From the NCBI RefSeq assembly GCF_000429265.1, contig NZ_AUBN01000011.1, positions 1 through 64,000 of the forward strand: DNA of 64,000 nt. The letters run 5' to 3'. The first letter of the stretch is position 1; each line of letters opens with the position of its first letter. Source of the stretch: Actinomyces gerencseriae DSM 6844. GTDB taxonomy: Bacteria; Actinomycetota; Actinomycetes; Actinomycetales; Actinomycetaceae. A program made the position numbers and the translations under genes. Positions 7,618-17,284 of this stretch are shown piece after piece. The notes under the pieces are model-generated. The model was not told the origin of the DNA. It worked only from the letters and a program-made list of their open reading frames with translations, and did no database searches.

Positions 7618-8982
7618 ATGAGCGATGACAATCAGCATAGCGTTTTCCACAGCGGTCCCGAGCGGTACTTTGCGCTGAGGCGCGCCGCGACGGCCAGCTT
7701 CATCGGGAACTTCATCGAGTGGTTCGATTACGCATCGTACGGGTACCTGGCCGCGGTCATCGGTGACACCTTCTTTCCCGACTCCGACAAGTCAGTGCAA
7801 TTGATGCTGGCCTTCGCCGTATTCGCCATGTCCTTCATCCTGCGCCCCGTCGGAGCCGTGGTCTGGGGAGCGTGGGGCGACCGCCGCGGACGCCGTTGGG
7901 CGCTCTCCTGGTCGATTCTCATCATGTCGGGCTCGACCTGCCTCATCGGTCTCCTGCCCACCTACGCCACGATCGGGATCTGGGGCGCCCTGGGCCTTCT
8001 CGTCCTGCGCATGGTCCAGGGCTTCTCCGCCTCCGGCGAGTACGCCGGGGCCGGCACATTCCTGGCCGAGTACGCACCGCCGGCGCGTCGCGGCATCTAC
8101 ACCTGCCTCGTCCCGGCATCGACCGCCTGCGGGCTGCTCGTCGGCTCTCTCATGGTCTCGGGCATGCTCTCCGTTCTGAGCGATGCCGCGATGAGTCACT
8201 GGGGCTGGCGCATCCCCTTCCTCCTGGCCGGCCCCCTGGGCCTGATCGGCCGCTACATCCGAGTGCACCTGGAGGACTCCCCCGCCTACCAGGCGATGCG
8301 CGCGGAGTTGCCCCGGGAGCCCCGGGCGGCGAATTGGTGGGAGCCGTTGGTTCTCCTGCTGCGGCGCCACTGGCGCGAGACACTCATCACCTTCGGCGTC
8401 TCCTGCCTGAACGCGGTCGCCTTCTACATGCTGCTGAGCTACATGCCCACCTACGTTCACGAGGAGCTCGGCTTCTCCCAGGACACCGCGACCCTGGCCA
8501 CCTCCATCATGCTCGTGGTCTACATCGCCTCGATCTTCCTCATGGGGCGCCTGTCCGACTCCCTCGGACGACGACGAATGCTCATCGCCGCGTGCATCGC
8601 GTTCATCGTGCTGTCCATCCCGCTGTTCACGGTCATGACCACGGCCACCGGGAGTCTCGTGATCGTGATCCTGTGCCAGATCGTGTTCGCCGTGGTCCTC
8701 ACCGCCAACGACGGCACCCTGGCCACCTTCCTGGCCGAGTCGTTCCCCACCAACGTCCGTTACTCCGGATTCGCCCTGTCCTTCAACGGGGCCAACGCGC
8801 TCCTCGGCGGGACCACCCCCTTCATCGTGACGTGGCTCATCAAGGTCACCGGGTCGCCGCTGGCCCCGGCCGGCTATCTCACTGCGATCTCCCTGATCGC
8901 CATGGTCGCCATCCTCATGTCCCGGGTCATCCACGGATCGGAGCTGATCGAGACCGACCGGCCCGGGGCCGAGGCGTCCTGA
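7618..8982 (+). CDS. MFS transporter of the metabolite:H+ symporter (ProP-like) type
   Basis: A 454-residue major facilitator with about twelve membrane segments. IGNFIEWFDYASYGYLA at the N-terminus and the loop WGDRRGRRWAL between segments 2 and 3 are the signatures of the metabolite:H+ symporter branch (ProP, KgtP, ShiA relatives), whose members take up betaines, proline and organic acids. A second copy of the loop motif, GRLSDSLGRRRML, sits in the second half. AGAAGGA lies seven bases before the ATG. It has its own 188-base upstream region after the BCCT hairpin and a strong hairpin after it, so it is probably a separate transcription unit of the same locus. It may import the guanidino substrate alongside or instead of the BCCT carrier. 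Substrate unproven. Confidence 0.86.
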   Translation: MSDDNQHSVFHSGPERYFALRRAATASFIGNFIEWFDYASYGYLAAVIGDTFFPDSDKSVQLMLAFAVFAMSFILRPVGAVVWGAWGDRRGRRWALSWSILIMSGSTCLIGLLPTYATIGIWGALGLLVLRMVQGFSASGEYAGAGTFLAEYAPPARRGIYTCLVPASTACGLLVGSLMVSGMLSVLSDAAMSHWGWRIPFLLAGPLGLIGRYIRVHLEDSPAYQAMRAELPREPRAANWWEPLVLLLRRHWRETLITFGVSCLNAVAFYMLLSYMPTYVHEELGFSQDTATLATSIMLVVYIASIFLMGRLSDSLGRRRMLIAACIAFIVLSIPLFTVMTTATGSLVIVILCQIVFAVVLTANDGTLATFLAESFPTNVRYSGFALSFNGANALLGGTTPFIVTWLIKVTGSPLAPAGYLTAISLIAMVAILMSRVIHGSELIETDRPGAEAS

Positions 8983-9007
8983 GGCGGGCCGTCTCCACGT
9001 CTCCGCT

Positions 9008-9041
9008 CCTCCCGCCCCGCGGCACATGGAGGGGCGGGAGG
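9008..9041 (+). terminator. Strong hairpin after the MFS gene
   Basis: CCTCCCGCCCC (9008-9018) and GGGGCGGGAGG (9031-9041) form a perfect 11-bp stem with a 12-base loop, 25 bases after the MFS stop codon. No clear T tract follows. Confidence 0.65.
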
Positions 9042-9124
9042 TGGGGCGTCAACGCGTGGGACGCAAATGCACGTGCCTGCGCCGATGCGCATCATTCTGC
9101 ACTTTGTTGCTATTCTGCGTTGTC

Positions 9125-9781
9125 ATGGCTGCACCTTTGCCTGCTCTCCCTGCCGCTTCCCGGTCGTCACGTAGGATCCGGGGCACTGTTCGCCCGACCG
9201 CACGCGGAAAAGACCGACGGCAGGCGATCATCGAGGCGGCCGCCGAGATCATCCGCGAGGAGGGGCCAGCCGCGGTGAGCCATCGCGGCGTCGCCAAGCG
9301 AGCCGGTTGCTCGTTATCGGCGACGACCTACTACTTCAAGGGCCTGGATGATCTGCTCTACCAGGCCGGTCTGGTCAACATCGCGATGTGGGCCTCGCGC
9401 GCCGAGAGCGTGGCCGACAGGGTCGAGGCCCTGGATCAGCTCCCATCCCTGTCCGGACGTCTGGATCTGGTGCTTCAGGCGACGCTCCCACCGGAGGGCC
9501 CGTATCTCGGCCACTACGTTCAACTCATCTCCGCGTGCGCCGTCGCCCCCGTCGGGCAGGCCTACCGCCGGGGCCGTCAACGTCTCAACGCGGCCGTCGG
9601 CAGGTTGCTGGACAGGCTCGAGGCTGCCATCGATCCGGATCTGGTGATCGCCGTCGTCGACGGAGCGGCGGTCACCGCTCTGAGCGAGGGCCGCGACGTG
9701 CACGCCACGGCCGCCGACCTCCTCAGCAAGATCGCCGCATTCGGAACGCAACCGGATCAGGAGCACGAGCGAGGCCGGTAG
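9125..9781 (+). CDS. TetR-family transcriptional regulator
   Basis: A 218-residue regulator. The N-terminal helix-turn-helix spans roughly residues 25-75 (AIIEAAAEIIREEGPAAVS, then SATTYYFKGLDDLL, a clear TetR recognition region). The rest is an alpha-helical ligand-binding domain without close relatives I recognise. The ATG at 9125 was chosen because the region before it does not resemble the family. There is no ribosome binding site; a possible -10 element TATTCT at 9111-9116 lies eight bases upstream, so the mRNA could be leaderless. It closes the creatininase locus and is the natural candidate for its local regulator. It converges on priA with a hairpin between them. Confidence 0.85.
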   Translation: MAAPLPALPAASRSSRRIRGTVRPTARGKDRRQAIIEAAAEIIREEGPAAVSHRGVAKRAGCSLSATTYYFKGLDDLLYQAGLVNIAMWASRAESVADRVEALDQLPSLSGRLDLVLQATLPPEGPYLGHYVQLISACAVAPVGQAYRRGRQRLNAAVGRLLDRLEAAIDPDLVIAVVDGAAVTALSEGRDVHATAADLLSKIAAFGTQPDQEHERGR

Positions 9782-9809
9782 GAGTGGCCCCGCCTCGCTC
9801 TCCGGCGCT

Positions 9810-9828
9810 CCCTCAAGCCGGTTGAGGG
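9810..9828. terminator. Bidirectional hairpin between the convergent tetR-type gene and priA
   Basis: CCCTCAA (9810-9816) and TTGAGGG (9822-9828) form a perfect 7-bp stem with loop GCCGG in the 69-base space between two convergent genes. Confidence 0.55.
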
Positions 9829-9850
9829 CCGTCCGCCCGACTCGGGAGCG

Positions 9851-11971
9851 TCACCACAGCACAGTGGGATCGAGCTCGACTCGGACCGGCTCCTCCCGGT
9901 GGGCCGAGCGCTCGCGCTGACCCACCCGCAGCACGGCGGCCAGCTCACGGCCGCGGTCGACCGGTGCCCTGATCAGGGCCCGGACGATGGCTCCATCGCC
10001 CGGCGCCGACGGCGCCGCCCGCCCGACCTCGACCGGCGCCGGCCCCAGGGTCTCGAAGCCCTCGGACTCCGCCTGGGCGAGCAATGCCTCCACGCCGCTT
10101 CGCCGCCCGTCCAACCGCGCCGTGCGCCAGGCGGGAGGAAGATGCAGGTCCGCCCGCTCATGCAGATCCTCACGGGCGTACCCGGCGTGGTCCCATCGCA
10201 CCAGCGCCTGGACGACCGACGGATCCGGATCGCCCAGAAGGATCACCCGTGCGTCCGCGCGCGCCAGAACCACCGCGTTGGTCCACCGGCGCAGAGCCTC
10301 CGCGCCCGCCCCGAGCTCGGGGCGGGCCGACAGGAGGGCGCCGTCGAGAAGCAGAACAGCGCGGTATCCGCCGTCGGCAACCGGCTCGGCGCCGGGTGTG
10401 GCGACCACCAGGCGGGGGGAGGCATCCACGGACTCGATGACGCCGTGGGACTCCCGGGCGCCGGAGACGACCACCGGCGTGCCCGGAAAGGCGCGCCCGA
10501 GCTCCTCGCCTGTACGGGTGCTGCCCGAGCCTCGCATGCGCACCTGGTCGCCGCCGCACGCGGGGCAGGTCCAGCCCGCAGGCTCTCGCGCGCACCACCG
10601 GCAGGTGATCTCCCGGGCCCTCTCCATGGACAGCGGCCCCCCGCAGTGGGGGCAGCGGGGGACCCGCCCGCAGCGTCGGCAGGCCACCACAGGGGCGTAG
10701 CCCGCGCGTGTGACCTGGACCAGGACGGGACCGTGAACCAGGGCGTCGCGCACCGCTCGGTGCGCGAGCGAGGGTATGCGAGCCATCCCGGAGGCGCCCT
10801 CGGCCCCCATCTCCGGTGCGCCGGGAGCCTGTACACGGGCGACGGCGGCGCGACGGAGCGACCGGACGGCGGTGAGCTCCTCGGCCCATCCCCGCTCCAC
10901 ATAGCCCTGCGCCTCGACGCTGCGCGAGTGGCCGGCCACGAGCAGTCCCGTCCCCTCCAGGCCGGAGCGCAGCGCCAGGACGGTGCGGGCATGCGTGTAA
11001 GGGGCGTGGCGCTCGTCGAGACGGTTGTCGCCGTCATCCCAGACGACCGCCAGTCCCAGGTCGCGCACGGGCGCGAAGGCGGCTGCGCGAGTGCCCACGA
11101 CAACGCGCGCGAATCCGAGGAGCACCTGCAGGAACGCCTGGTAGCGGCGCGCGGGACCGCCTTCCGCGGTCAGGACGACGACCGGTTCGTCGCGCACGTC
11201 CTCCGGCTCCCGGGCCGACGCCCGGTTCAGCTCGTTCTTCAGCGCCGTCGCCACCGTCTCCGCGTGCGTCGCCGTCGCCACCACGACGAGAGCCCCGCGC
11301 CCCGACGCCAGTGCGGCTCTGACGGCATCGGCGAGCAGCGATGTCCACTCGCTCACCAGGCCCGCCCGCCCGGGTAGGGCGGTCCACACGGCGCGCGGCG
11401 TCCCTCCCCCGGCGAGGGCGTCCAGGAAGCCGGCTCCGTGATAGGCGTCCCAGCCCCCGGCCGACGGCGGCCGCCATTGACGCGGTGGCGAGGCGAGGCG
11501 ATCCCGCTCCGCGCTCTCCGTGGAGGCGTGCCGAGGCGGCACCGCGAGCCTGACAACGTCCGAACGCACCCCGGCGCTCCGCGTCGCAACCGCCTCGGTC
11601 AGCGCCATCGTCGCCCCGGTGAGCAGGGGCAGGTCCGATACGACCCCGCGAAGGGGAGCCAGTCGTCCGGGATGGGTCGTCGTCGTGCCTCGTTCCCAGA
11701 CCCATCCGCGCATGTCCTGCCCGCCGAATCGGACCGCCACGCTCGTTCCCACAGCGGCGGCGCCGTCGAGATCCGGAGGAACCAGGTAGTCGAAGAGGCG
11801 GTCCAAGTGCGGCAAGGGGGAGTCGAGCAGCACCCTCGCCACGGGCGAGGCGACGCCCTCGCCGTCCACGATGTGCTCCGCCGGTGCCGGGGCGGCCAGG
11901 AGCGCGCCCTGGGCGGGGCGGCGTCCCGCACGATCGGCCCGATTCACATCGATGCCCGACACCTCCGTCAA
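9851..11971 (-). CDS. priA: Primosomal protein N' (PriA), actinobacterial type without intact helicase motifs
   Basis: About 706 residues. PriA binds forked DNA and restarts replication. The N-terminal 3'-end-binding domain (residues about 40-130, DSPLPHLDRLFDYLVP) is clear, and the zinc region has four CxxC pairs (CRRC, CPHC, CRWC, CPAC). The helicase motifs are degenerate: where E. coli has a Walker A loop there is ALPGRAGLVSEW, and the DEAH-like box is replaced by DDGDNRLDERHAPY. This is the usual state of actinobacterial PriA, thought to be a non-helicase scaffold. The furthest-upstream start is TTG at 11971, ten bases after the metK stop; a GTG at 11947 with GGAGG at 11962-11966 is also possible. 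It is last in the pyr-metK gene series. Confidence 0.9.
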   Translation of the reverse strand: MTEVSGIDVNRADRAGRRPAQGALLAAPAPAEHIVDGEGVASPVARVLLDSPLPHLDRLFDYLVPPDLDGAAAVGTSVAVRFGGQDMRGWVWERGTTTTHPGRLAPLRGVVSDLPLLTGATMALTEAVATRSAGVRSDVVRLAVPPRHASTESAERDRLASPPRQWRPPSAGGWDAYHGAGFLDALAGGGTPRAVWTALPGRAGLVSEWTSLLADAVRAALASGRGALVVVATATHAETVATALKNELNRASAREPEDVRDEPVVVLTAEGGPARRYQAFLQVLLGFARVVVGTRAAAFAPVRDLGLAVVWDDGDNRLDERHAPYTHARTVLALRSGLEGTGLLVAGHSRSVEAQGYVERGWAEELTAVRSLRRAAVARVQAPGAPEMGAEGASGMARIPSLAHRAVRDALVHGPVLVQVTRAGYAPVVACRRCGRVPRCPHCGGPLSMERAREITCRWCAREPAGWTCPACGGDQVRMRGSGSTRTGEELGRAFPGTPVVVSGARESHGVIESVDASPRLVVATPGAEPVADGGYRAVLLLDGALLSARPELGAGAEALRRWTNAVVLARADARVILLGDPDPSVVQALVRWDHAGYAREDLHERADLHLPPAWRTARLDGRRSGVEALLAQAESEGFETLGPAPVEVGRAAPSAPGDGAIVRALIRAPVDRGRELAAVLRVGQRERSAHREEPVRVELDPTVLW

Positions 11972-11981
11972 GGGCCGGGGC

Positions 11982-13187
11982 CTAGAGCGCGGCCCGCAGA
12001 GCGCTGGTGCGGCTGGTCTCCTCCCAGGAGAAGCCGGGCCGCCCGAAGTGCCCGTAGGCGCTGGTGGCGCGGTAGATCGGGCGGAGCAGGTCCAAATCGC
12101 GCAAGATCGCGGCCGGGCGCAGGTCGAAGACCTCCTCGATGACGGCGGCGATCCGCGCGACGGGGACCGTCTCGGTGCCGAAAGTCTCGATGTACAGGCC
12201 CACAGGGCGCGCCGAGCCGATGGCGTAGGCGACCTGGATCTCGCAGCGCTGCGCGAGCCCGGCCGCCACGACGTTCTTGGCGACCCAGCGCATGGCGTAG
12301 GAGGCGGAGCGATCGACCTTGGAGGGGTCCTTCCCGGAGAAGGCGCCCCCGCCGTGGCGGGACATGCCGCCGTAGGTGTCCACGATGATCTTGCGACCGG
12401 TCAGTCCCGCGTCCCCGGCGGGACCGCCGATGACGAACTGCCCCGAGGGGTTGACCAGGATCTCGGCGTCGGCAGTGGCCAGCTCAAGGCCCTTCGCCTC
12501 CTCGGCATCGAGCACGGGTCGGATCACCTCGGTGGTGATGGCGTCGGACAGCCAGGCGCGAGTGCGATCGGGATCGTGCTGGGTGGAGACCACCACGCTC
12601 GTCAGGCTCACCGCCCGGTCCCCGTCGTAACCGACGGTCACCTGGGTCTTGCCGTCGGGCCGCAGGCCAACCACAATGCCCTGCTTGCGCACGGCCGTCA
12701 ACCGCTCGGCGAGACGATGGGCCAGGTGGATCGGCAGCGGCATGAGCTCTGCCGTGTCCGTGCAGGCGTAGCCGAACATGAGCCCCTGGTCCCCCGCGCC
12801 CTGGAAGTCGAGGGGATCGAGGCCACCGGCGTCGTCGCGCACCTCCAGCGCCTTGTCCACACCGGCGGCGATGTCCGGGGACTGCTGGCCGATCGAGACC
12901 GACACCCCGCAGGAGGCGCCGTCGAAGCAGACCTCGGAGGAGGTGTAGCCGATCGACACGATCTCGGAACGCACGATCTCGGGGATCTCGACGTAGGCGT
13001 CGGTGGTGACCTCACCGGCGACGTGGACGAGTCCGGTGGTCGCCATGGTCTCGACGGCGACGTGGGCGACGGGATCCTGAGCCAGGATGGCATCGAGGAT
13101 GGAGTCCGAGATGCGGTCGCAGACCTTGTCGGGGTGTCCCTCGGTGACGGACTCGGAGGTGAACTGGCGGAGGGAGCTCGATGACAT
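11982..13187 (-). CDS. metK: S-adenosylmethionine synthetase
   Basis: A 401-residue enzyme that makes SAM from methionine and ATP. Motifs seen are TEGHPDK near the N-terminus, [12 protein letters not shown] in the middle and the P-loop-like [16 protein letters not shown]. The ATG at 13187 has AAGGA nine to thirteen bases upstream, and similarity begins right there. priA starts ten bases after its stop. In many actinobacteria metK follows coaBC directly; here a cyclopropane-fatty-acid-synthase gene lies between them. Confidence 0.97.
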   Translation of the reverse strand: MSSSSLRQFTSESVTEGHPDKVCDRISDSILDAILAQDPVAHVAVETMATTGLVHVAGEVTTDAYVEIPEIVRSEIVSIGYTSSEVCFDGASCGVSVSIGQQSPDIAAGVDKALEVRDDAGGLDPLDFQGAGDQGLMFGYACTDTAELMPLPIHLAHRLAERLTAVRKQGIVVGLRPDGKTQVTVGYDGDRAVSLTSVVVSTQHDPDRTRAWLSDAITTEVIRPVLDAEEAKGLELATADAEILVNPSGQFVIGGPAGDAGLTGRKIIVDTYGGMSRHGGGAFSGKDPSKVDRSASYAMRWVAKNVVAAGLAQRCEIQVAYAIGSARPVGLYIETFGTETVPVARIAAVIEEVFDLRPAAILRDLDLLRPIYRATSAYGHFGRPGFSWEETSRTSALRAAL

Positions 13188-13249
13188 GTGGGTCGTCCTT
13201 GCGAGGTCGGTTGGAGGCGTGTTCAGGGGGGCGAGGGCGGCGGGTCGGC

Positions 13250-14563
13250 TCAGGCCTCCCACCAAGGACGCAGGGGGTACCAGTGACCCTCCCGGTCGGG
13301 TCCCGGACGCACGGCGAGGAGCTGGTGGATCTGGATGCTGTTGCGCTCGAAGTTCCAGCGCGCGCCCGCCATGTACAGTCCCCATAGAAGCGAGGTCTGC
13401 GAGCCGCCGCTCTCGACGGCGTCGCTCCAGTGCTCCTGCAGATTGCGGCACCAGTGCTCGAGAGTCAGGGCGTAGTGCTGACGGAGGTTCTCCCCGTGGA
13501 TCACCTCGAAGCCGGCGTCGTGCAGGTGGGTCATGACGACGCCCGGTGCGGCGAGCTCGCCGTCGGGGAAGACGTAGCGCCCGATGAAGGCTCCCGCACG
13601 GCTCCTCTGGGTGGAGTCGCGGCGCGTGATCTGATGGTTCAGGAGCCTGCCACCAGGGCGCAGGAGGGAGAACATGGTCGAGAAGTACTCGTCGTAGTGG
13701 CGGACTCCGACGTGCTCCATCATCCCCAGCGAGCAGATGCCGTCGAAGTCGCGCTCGGGCACCCGCCGATAGTCCATGACACGCGCCTCGGCCAGGTCCG
13801 ACAGCCCCTCGCGAGCGATCCATTCATTGGCCCAGTGCGCCTGCGGCTCGGAGAGCGTGACGCCGATGGCTCGGATGCCCCGCCGTGCAGCGGCGACGAG
13901 CACGGAGCCCCAGCCGCAGCCGATGTCGAGCAGACGCTGGCCGGGCTTGAGATCGAGCTTGTCGAGAACGAGCCGGATCTTGTTGGCCTGGGCGTCCTCG
14001 AGGGACTCCCCCGGATCGGTGAACAGGGCGCAGGTATAGGTCATCAGCGGCCCGAGCACCATCGAGTAGAAGCGGTTCGAGCGATCGTAGTGGGAGGAGA
14101 CGGATTCCCTGTCGCTACGCTCCGTGTGACGACGTACGCCCGACAGAGCGCGCCTCCACGCCGGCGGGGCCTCGACCGCGGGGACCTCGGGCCGGCGAAG
14201 GCCGTCCCGGCCGAGTGCCAGGAGAATGCGGCGCGCGTCGCCGACCGAGGGGCGTCGGAGGCGTGTCCTGAGTTGTTCGAGGCGGTCGAAAGCGTTGTAG
14301 GGATCTCCGGGCTCAACACCGCGCATGGTGATTTTGCCCATAATGTATGCGCGTGCCAGGCCGAGCTCTCCGGGAGCCGACGCCATGTAGCTGAAAGCCC
14401 GGGGGGAGACGACATGCAGTTCGAGACCGCTGCTCGCCGGACCGACGACGGAACCGTCGTAGGCCGTGATGCGCACGGGCAACGGCGGAACCGTCACCGC
14501 CTTGACCATGTCCGCTACGGTACTGGGACTCGCTCCGATCCTCTTCATGCAGATCACTTCCAT
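13250..14563 (-). CDS. cfa: Cyclopropane-fatty-acyl-phospholipid synthase family methyltransferase
   Basis: About 437 residues. Enzymes of this family transfer the methyl group of SAM to double bonds of membrane phospholipid acyl chains. The N-terminal part (residues about 20-150) is the lipid-binding region. The methyltransferase domain has [16 protein letters not shown], the SAM loop DIGCGWGS, and [12 protein letters not shown], as in CFA synthases. Starts at 14575 (GTG), 14563 (ATG) and 14548 (ATG) are possible; I favour 14563, which has GAGG six bases upstream. Its place directly before metK, which supplies SAM, is suggestive but may be chance. Confidence 0.88.
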   Translation of the reverse strand: MEVICMKRIGASPSTVADMVKAVTVPPLPVRITAYDGSVVGPASSGLELHVVSPRAFSYMASAPGELGLARAYIMGKITMRGVEPGDPYNAFDRLEQLRTRLRRPSVGDARRILLALGRDGLRRPEVPAVEAPPAWRRALSGVRRHTERSDRESVSSHYDRSNRFYSMVLGPLMTYTCALFTDPGESLEDAQANKIRLVLDKLDLKPGQRLLDIGCGWGSVLVAAARRGIRAIGVTLSEPQAHWANEWIAREGLSDLAEARVMDYRRVPERDFDGICSLGMMEHVGVRHYDEYFSTMFSLLRPGGRLLNHQITRRDSTQRSRAGAFIGRYVFPDGELAAPGVVMTHLHDAGFEVIHGENLRQHYALTLEHWCRNLQEHWSDAVESGGSQTSLLWGLYMAGARWNFERNSIQIHQLLAVRPGPDREGHWYPLRPWWEA

Positions 14564-14671
14564 GCGCGGCCTCACGACAGGAAGAAGAACCGCCGCGCTG
14601 TGTCACCGTCTATCGTAGACACGAATAATGCGGTGTCTGAAGAATGAGTGTCGCACGTTTCCCGTGATTAT

Positions 14672-16075
14672 TCAGACGTCCGGCGGCAGGAGCGTCGGAC
14701 GTATCCTGCCCGGCCGAGCGTCGGCCGCCCCTGCTCCGCGCTCGTCCCGAGCGCGAGCGCGGAGCCTGCGGGCGACCAGATCCACGAGGAGGTCCGCGAC
14801 ATCGGCCTTGGAGCCCGCGCCCCGGGCGACCTCGCGCCCCCGATCGTCGAGGACGACGACGGCATTGGGCACGTCGCCGAAGCCGGCGTGCTCCCCCACC
14901 GCGTTGACGACCAGGAGATCCGCGCCCTTGCGACGCGCCTTGGCGGCGCCATGGGCGAGCACGTCGCCCTCGGCGTCGCCGGTCTCCGCGGCGAAACCGA
15001 CGACGAGCGTGCGCCCGCCGTCGCGACGCGGCGGATCCGCGACGAGGCCCGCCAGGACATCCGGATTCTCAACCAGCTCGATGCTCGGCCGAAGGGCGCC
15101 CCCGCCCGCCCCGTCATCATGCAGGCCGCGCTTCTTGATCTTGTGCGTGGACGTCTCGGCAGGGCGGTAGTCGGCGACGGCCGCCGCCATCACGACGACG
15201 TCGGCGTCTCGGGCGGCCCGTCTGACGGCATCGCCCAACTCCACAGCCGTGCCGACGGGCACGACCTCCACCCGGCTCGGCAGAACCGCGAGAACGTCGT
15301 CCGCCACATTGGCGGCCACCAGAGTCGTGCGCGCGCCGCGCTCGGCGGCGGCACGGGCGACGGCGGCGCCTTGCCGCCCCGAGGATCGATTGCCCAGGTA
15401 GCGCACCGGATCGATCGGCTCGCGGGTACCGCCGGCGGACACGACGACGTGACCATCCAGCGGCGAGTGGAGTTCGGAGATGTTCTCGCCCTCCTGCGCC
15501 TGTTCCCGTGCCCGCCGATCGGCGAGCGCGGTCAGCGCCTCGGCGACGACGCGCTCCGGCTCGGGCAGTCGTCCCCGCCCCGAGTCGGCGCCGGTCAGGG
15601 GCCCGGAGTCCGGGTCGATGACACGCAGACCGCGGCGGCGCAGCGTGTCCACATTGTCCCGAGTCGCGGGATTGGCCCACATCTGAGTGTGCATGGCGGG
15701 GGCCAGGACCACGGGGGCCGTCGTCGTCAGGATCGTGGCGGTCAGCAGATCGTCGGCGCGTCCGGCCGCGACCCGGGCCAGCAGATCGGCCGAGGCGGGG
15801 ACGACCACGACGAGATCGGCCCACTCCCCCACCGCGACGTGCTCGACACCCGCGGGGTCGTCGAAGATACCGCTGCCCACCGGTCTCCCGGTGACCGCGG
15901 CGAGTGCCGGCTCGCCGATGAAGCGGAGCGCGGCCTGGGTCGCGAGCGCACGGACCTCGTGCCCCGCCCGGCGCAGGAGACGGATGACGAAGGGGGCTTT
16001 GTAGGCGGCGATGGAACCGGATACGCCGACGACGATGCGCTGCGGCCCGGCCGGGACCGCATCGGAAGCCGTCAT
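14672..16075 (-). CDS. coaBC: Bifunctional phosphopantothenoylcysteine decarboxylase / phosphopantothenate-cysteine ligase
   Basis: A 467-residue bifunctional enzyme of coenzyme A synthesis. The N-terminal flavoprotein CoaC domain (residues about 12-185) has VVGVSGSIAAYKAP, PASADLLARVAAGRADDLLT and PAMHTQMW. The C-terminal CoaB domain (from about residue 205) has VVVSAGGTREPIDPVRYLGNRSSG and the KIKK segment used in ligation. At the place of the E. coli active-site Cys (ACGDIGPGRM) the sequence is TGADSGRGRL; I believe this is common in actinobacteria but could not check. The ATG at 16075 was chosen because the flavoprotein motif begins 13 residues after it. It follows rpoZ by 100 bases. Confidence 0.95.
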   Translation of the reverse strand: MTASDAVPAGPQRIVVGVSGSIAAYKAPFVIRLLRRAGHEVRALATQAALRFIGEPALAAVTGRPVGSGIFDDPAGVEHVAVGEWADLVVVVPASADLLARVAAGRADDLLTATILTTTAPVVLAPAMHTQMWANPATRDNVDTLRRRGLRVIDPDSGPLTGADSGRGRLPEPERVVAEALTALADRRAREQAQEGENISELHSPLDGHVVVSAGGTREPIDPVRYLGNRSSGRQGAAVARAAAERGARTTLVAANVADDVLAVLPSRVEVVPVGTAVELGDAVRRAARDADVVVMAAAVADYRPAETSTHKIKKRGLHDDGAGGGALRPSIELVENPDVLAGLVADPPRRDGGRTLVVGFAAETGDAEGDVLAHGAAKARRKGADLLVVNAVGEHAGFGDVPNAVVVLDDRGREVARGAGSKADVADLLVDLVARRLRARARDERGAGAADARPGRIRPTLLPPDV

Positions 16076-16175
16076 GCGCGGACCCCCGCGGGCGGGCTCG
16101 TGCGGACGGGGTCCGGGCGCACCGGTCCCGGAGGCGCAGCGCCCGGAGCGTCCGGGCTGCGCTGCTGGAACGCGC

Positions 16176-16586
16176 TCAGAACTGGATCTCGTCGAGGTTC
16201 GTGGTGGCCGGAACGTCCTCGCCCTGCGCGGACGTGGTCGACGAGGCGTCGAGAGGAATATCGGAGAACATGTCCTCCTCAGCCGCGCGCCGGGCCTTAT
16301 CGGCCTCGACCCGCCGAGCACGGGCCTCATCGCCCGGAATGACCTGAAGCTTGTCCTCGGCCACCTCGCGCAGAGCGATGCTCAAAGGCTTCTCGTCGGG
16401 ATCGGCCTCGATCAGGGGGCCGAAGTAGTCGAACTGGTTGTCCTCGAGCTGCCGAGTGTAGGTGTTGATCTGGCGAGCACGCTTAGCAGCCTCCACGACG
16501 AGCCCGTACTTGGAGTCGACCTTCTCAAGCAGGTCGTCGATCGGCGGGTTGGTGATGCCCTCGGGCTGTGCGGAGGTTCCGAGCAT
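16176..16586 (-). CDS. rpoZ: RNA polymerase omega subunit
   Basis: A 136-residue omega subunit, which helps assemble RNA polymerase. [31 protein letters not shown] is spread over residues 11-41 and the [12 protein letters not shown] helix follows. The last 45 residues form a charged, probably disordered tail that is longer than in E. coli but usual in actinobacteria. It lies between gmk and coaBC, the standard order. Confidence 0.95.
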   Translation of the reverse strand: MLGTSAQPEGITNPPIDDLLEKVDSKYGLVVEAAKRARQINTYTRQLEDNQFDYFGPLIEADPDEKPLSIALREVAEDKLQVIPGDEARARRVEADKARRAAEEDMFSDIPLDASSTTSAQGEDVPATTNLDEIQF

Positions 16587-16651
16587 GAGCTTCTCCCCGT
16601 GTGATGGACGTCTGATGCACCTATCGGTAACCGGCTCAGTCTAGCCCCTGA

Positions 16652-17269
16652 CTACCCTCTGAGCCCCAGTAGTTCTTCAAGCTCACTCGTGGCACGCGAC
16701 ACGGTGTCGTTGACAATGACGTGGTCGAACTCTCCCGCAGCGTCCATCTCCGTGCGCGCGGTGGCCAGTCGGCGCTCCTGTTCGCGGATGTCCTCGGTCC
16801 TGCGCCCGGTCAGTCGCGCGACGAGCTCGTTCCAGCTCGGCGGCATGACGAAAACCAGTTGTGCGGACGGCATGGACTCCCGGACCTGCCGGGCGCCGGC
16901 CAGGTCGATCTCGAGCAGGGCGGGGCGGCCGGCGTCGAGCTGGGCCTGGACGGGCCCGCGGGGAGTGCCATAGCGGTGCGTGCCGTGAACCAGTGCCCAC
17001 TCCAGCATCTGCCCGGTGCTGATGAGCCTGTCGAACTCGGCGTCGGACACGAAGTGATAGTGCACTCCGTCGATCTCGCCCGGGCGGGGCGCTCGGGTGG
17101 TGGCGGAGACCGAGACGAACAGATCGGGATGACGCCGGCGCAGCTCGGTGACGATGGTCCCCTTGCCCACCGCGGTGGGACCGGCGAGGACGGTCAGGCG
17201 GGACAGGGGGCGCAGGACCGGGGAGACCGGTGAGACTGTCATGCCCGTATGATGCCGCACCGGGGCCAT
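16652..17269 (-). CDS. gmk: Guanylate kinase
   Basis: A 205-residue enzyme converting GMP and ATP to GDP and ADP. The P-loop is GPTAVGKGT (residues 30-38), followed by SATTRAPRPGEIDGVHYHF and the lid region. I use the ATG at 17269 because a GGAGG lies ten bases upstream, directly after the pyrF stop; an internal ATG at 17242 has no such site. The integration host factor gene (mihF) that often stands between pyrF and gmk in actinobacteria is not here. Confidence 0.96.
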   Translation of the reverse strand: MAPVRHHTGMTVSPVSPVLRPLSRLTVLAGPTAVGKGTIVTELRRRHPDLFVSVSATTRAPRPGEIDGVHYHFVSDAEFDRLISTGQMLEWALVHGTHRYGTPRGPVQAQLDAGRPALLEIDLAGARQVRESMPSAQLVFVMPPSWNELVARLTGRRTEDIREQERRLATARTEMDAAGEFDHVIVNDTVSRATSELEELLGLRG

Positions 17270-17284
17270 CGCCCGCGTCCCTCC

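Noticed and set aside
9899-11377. A 492-codon + strand frame opposite priA
   Set aside because: Shadow of priA, without a recognisable domain.
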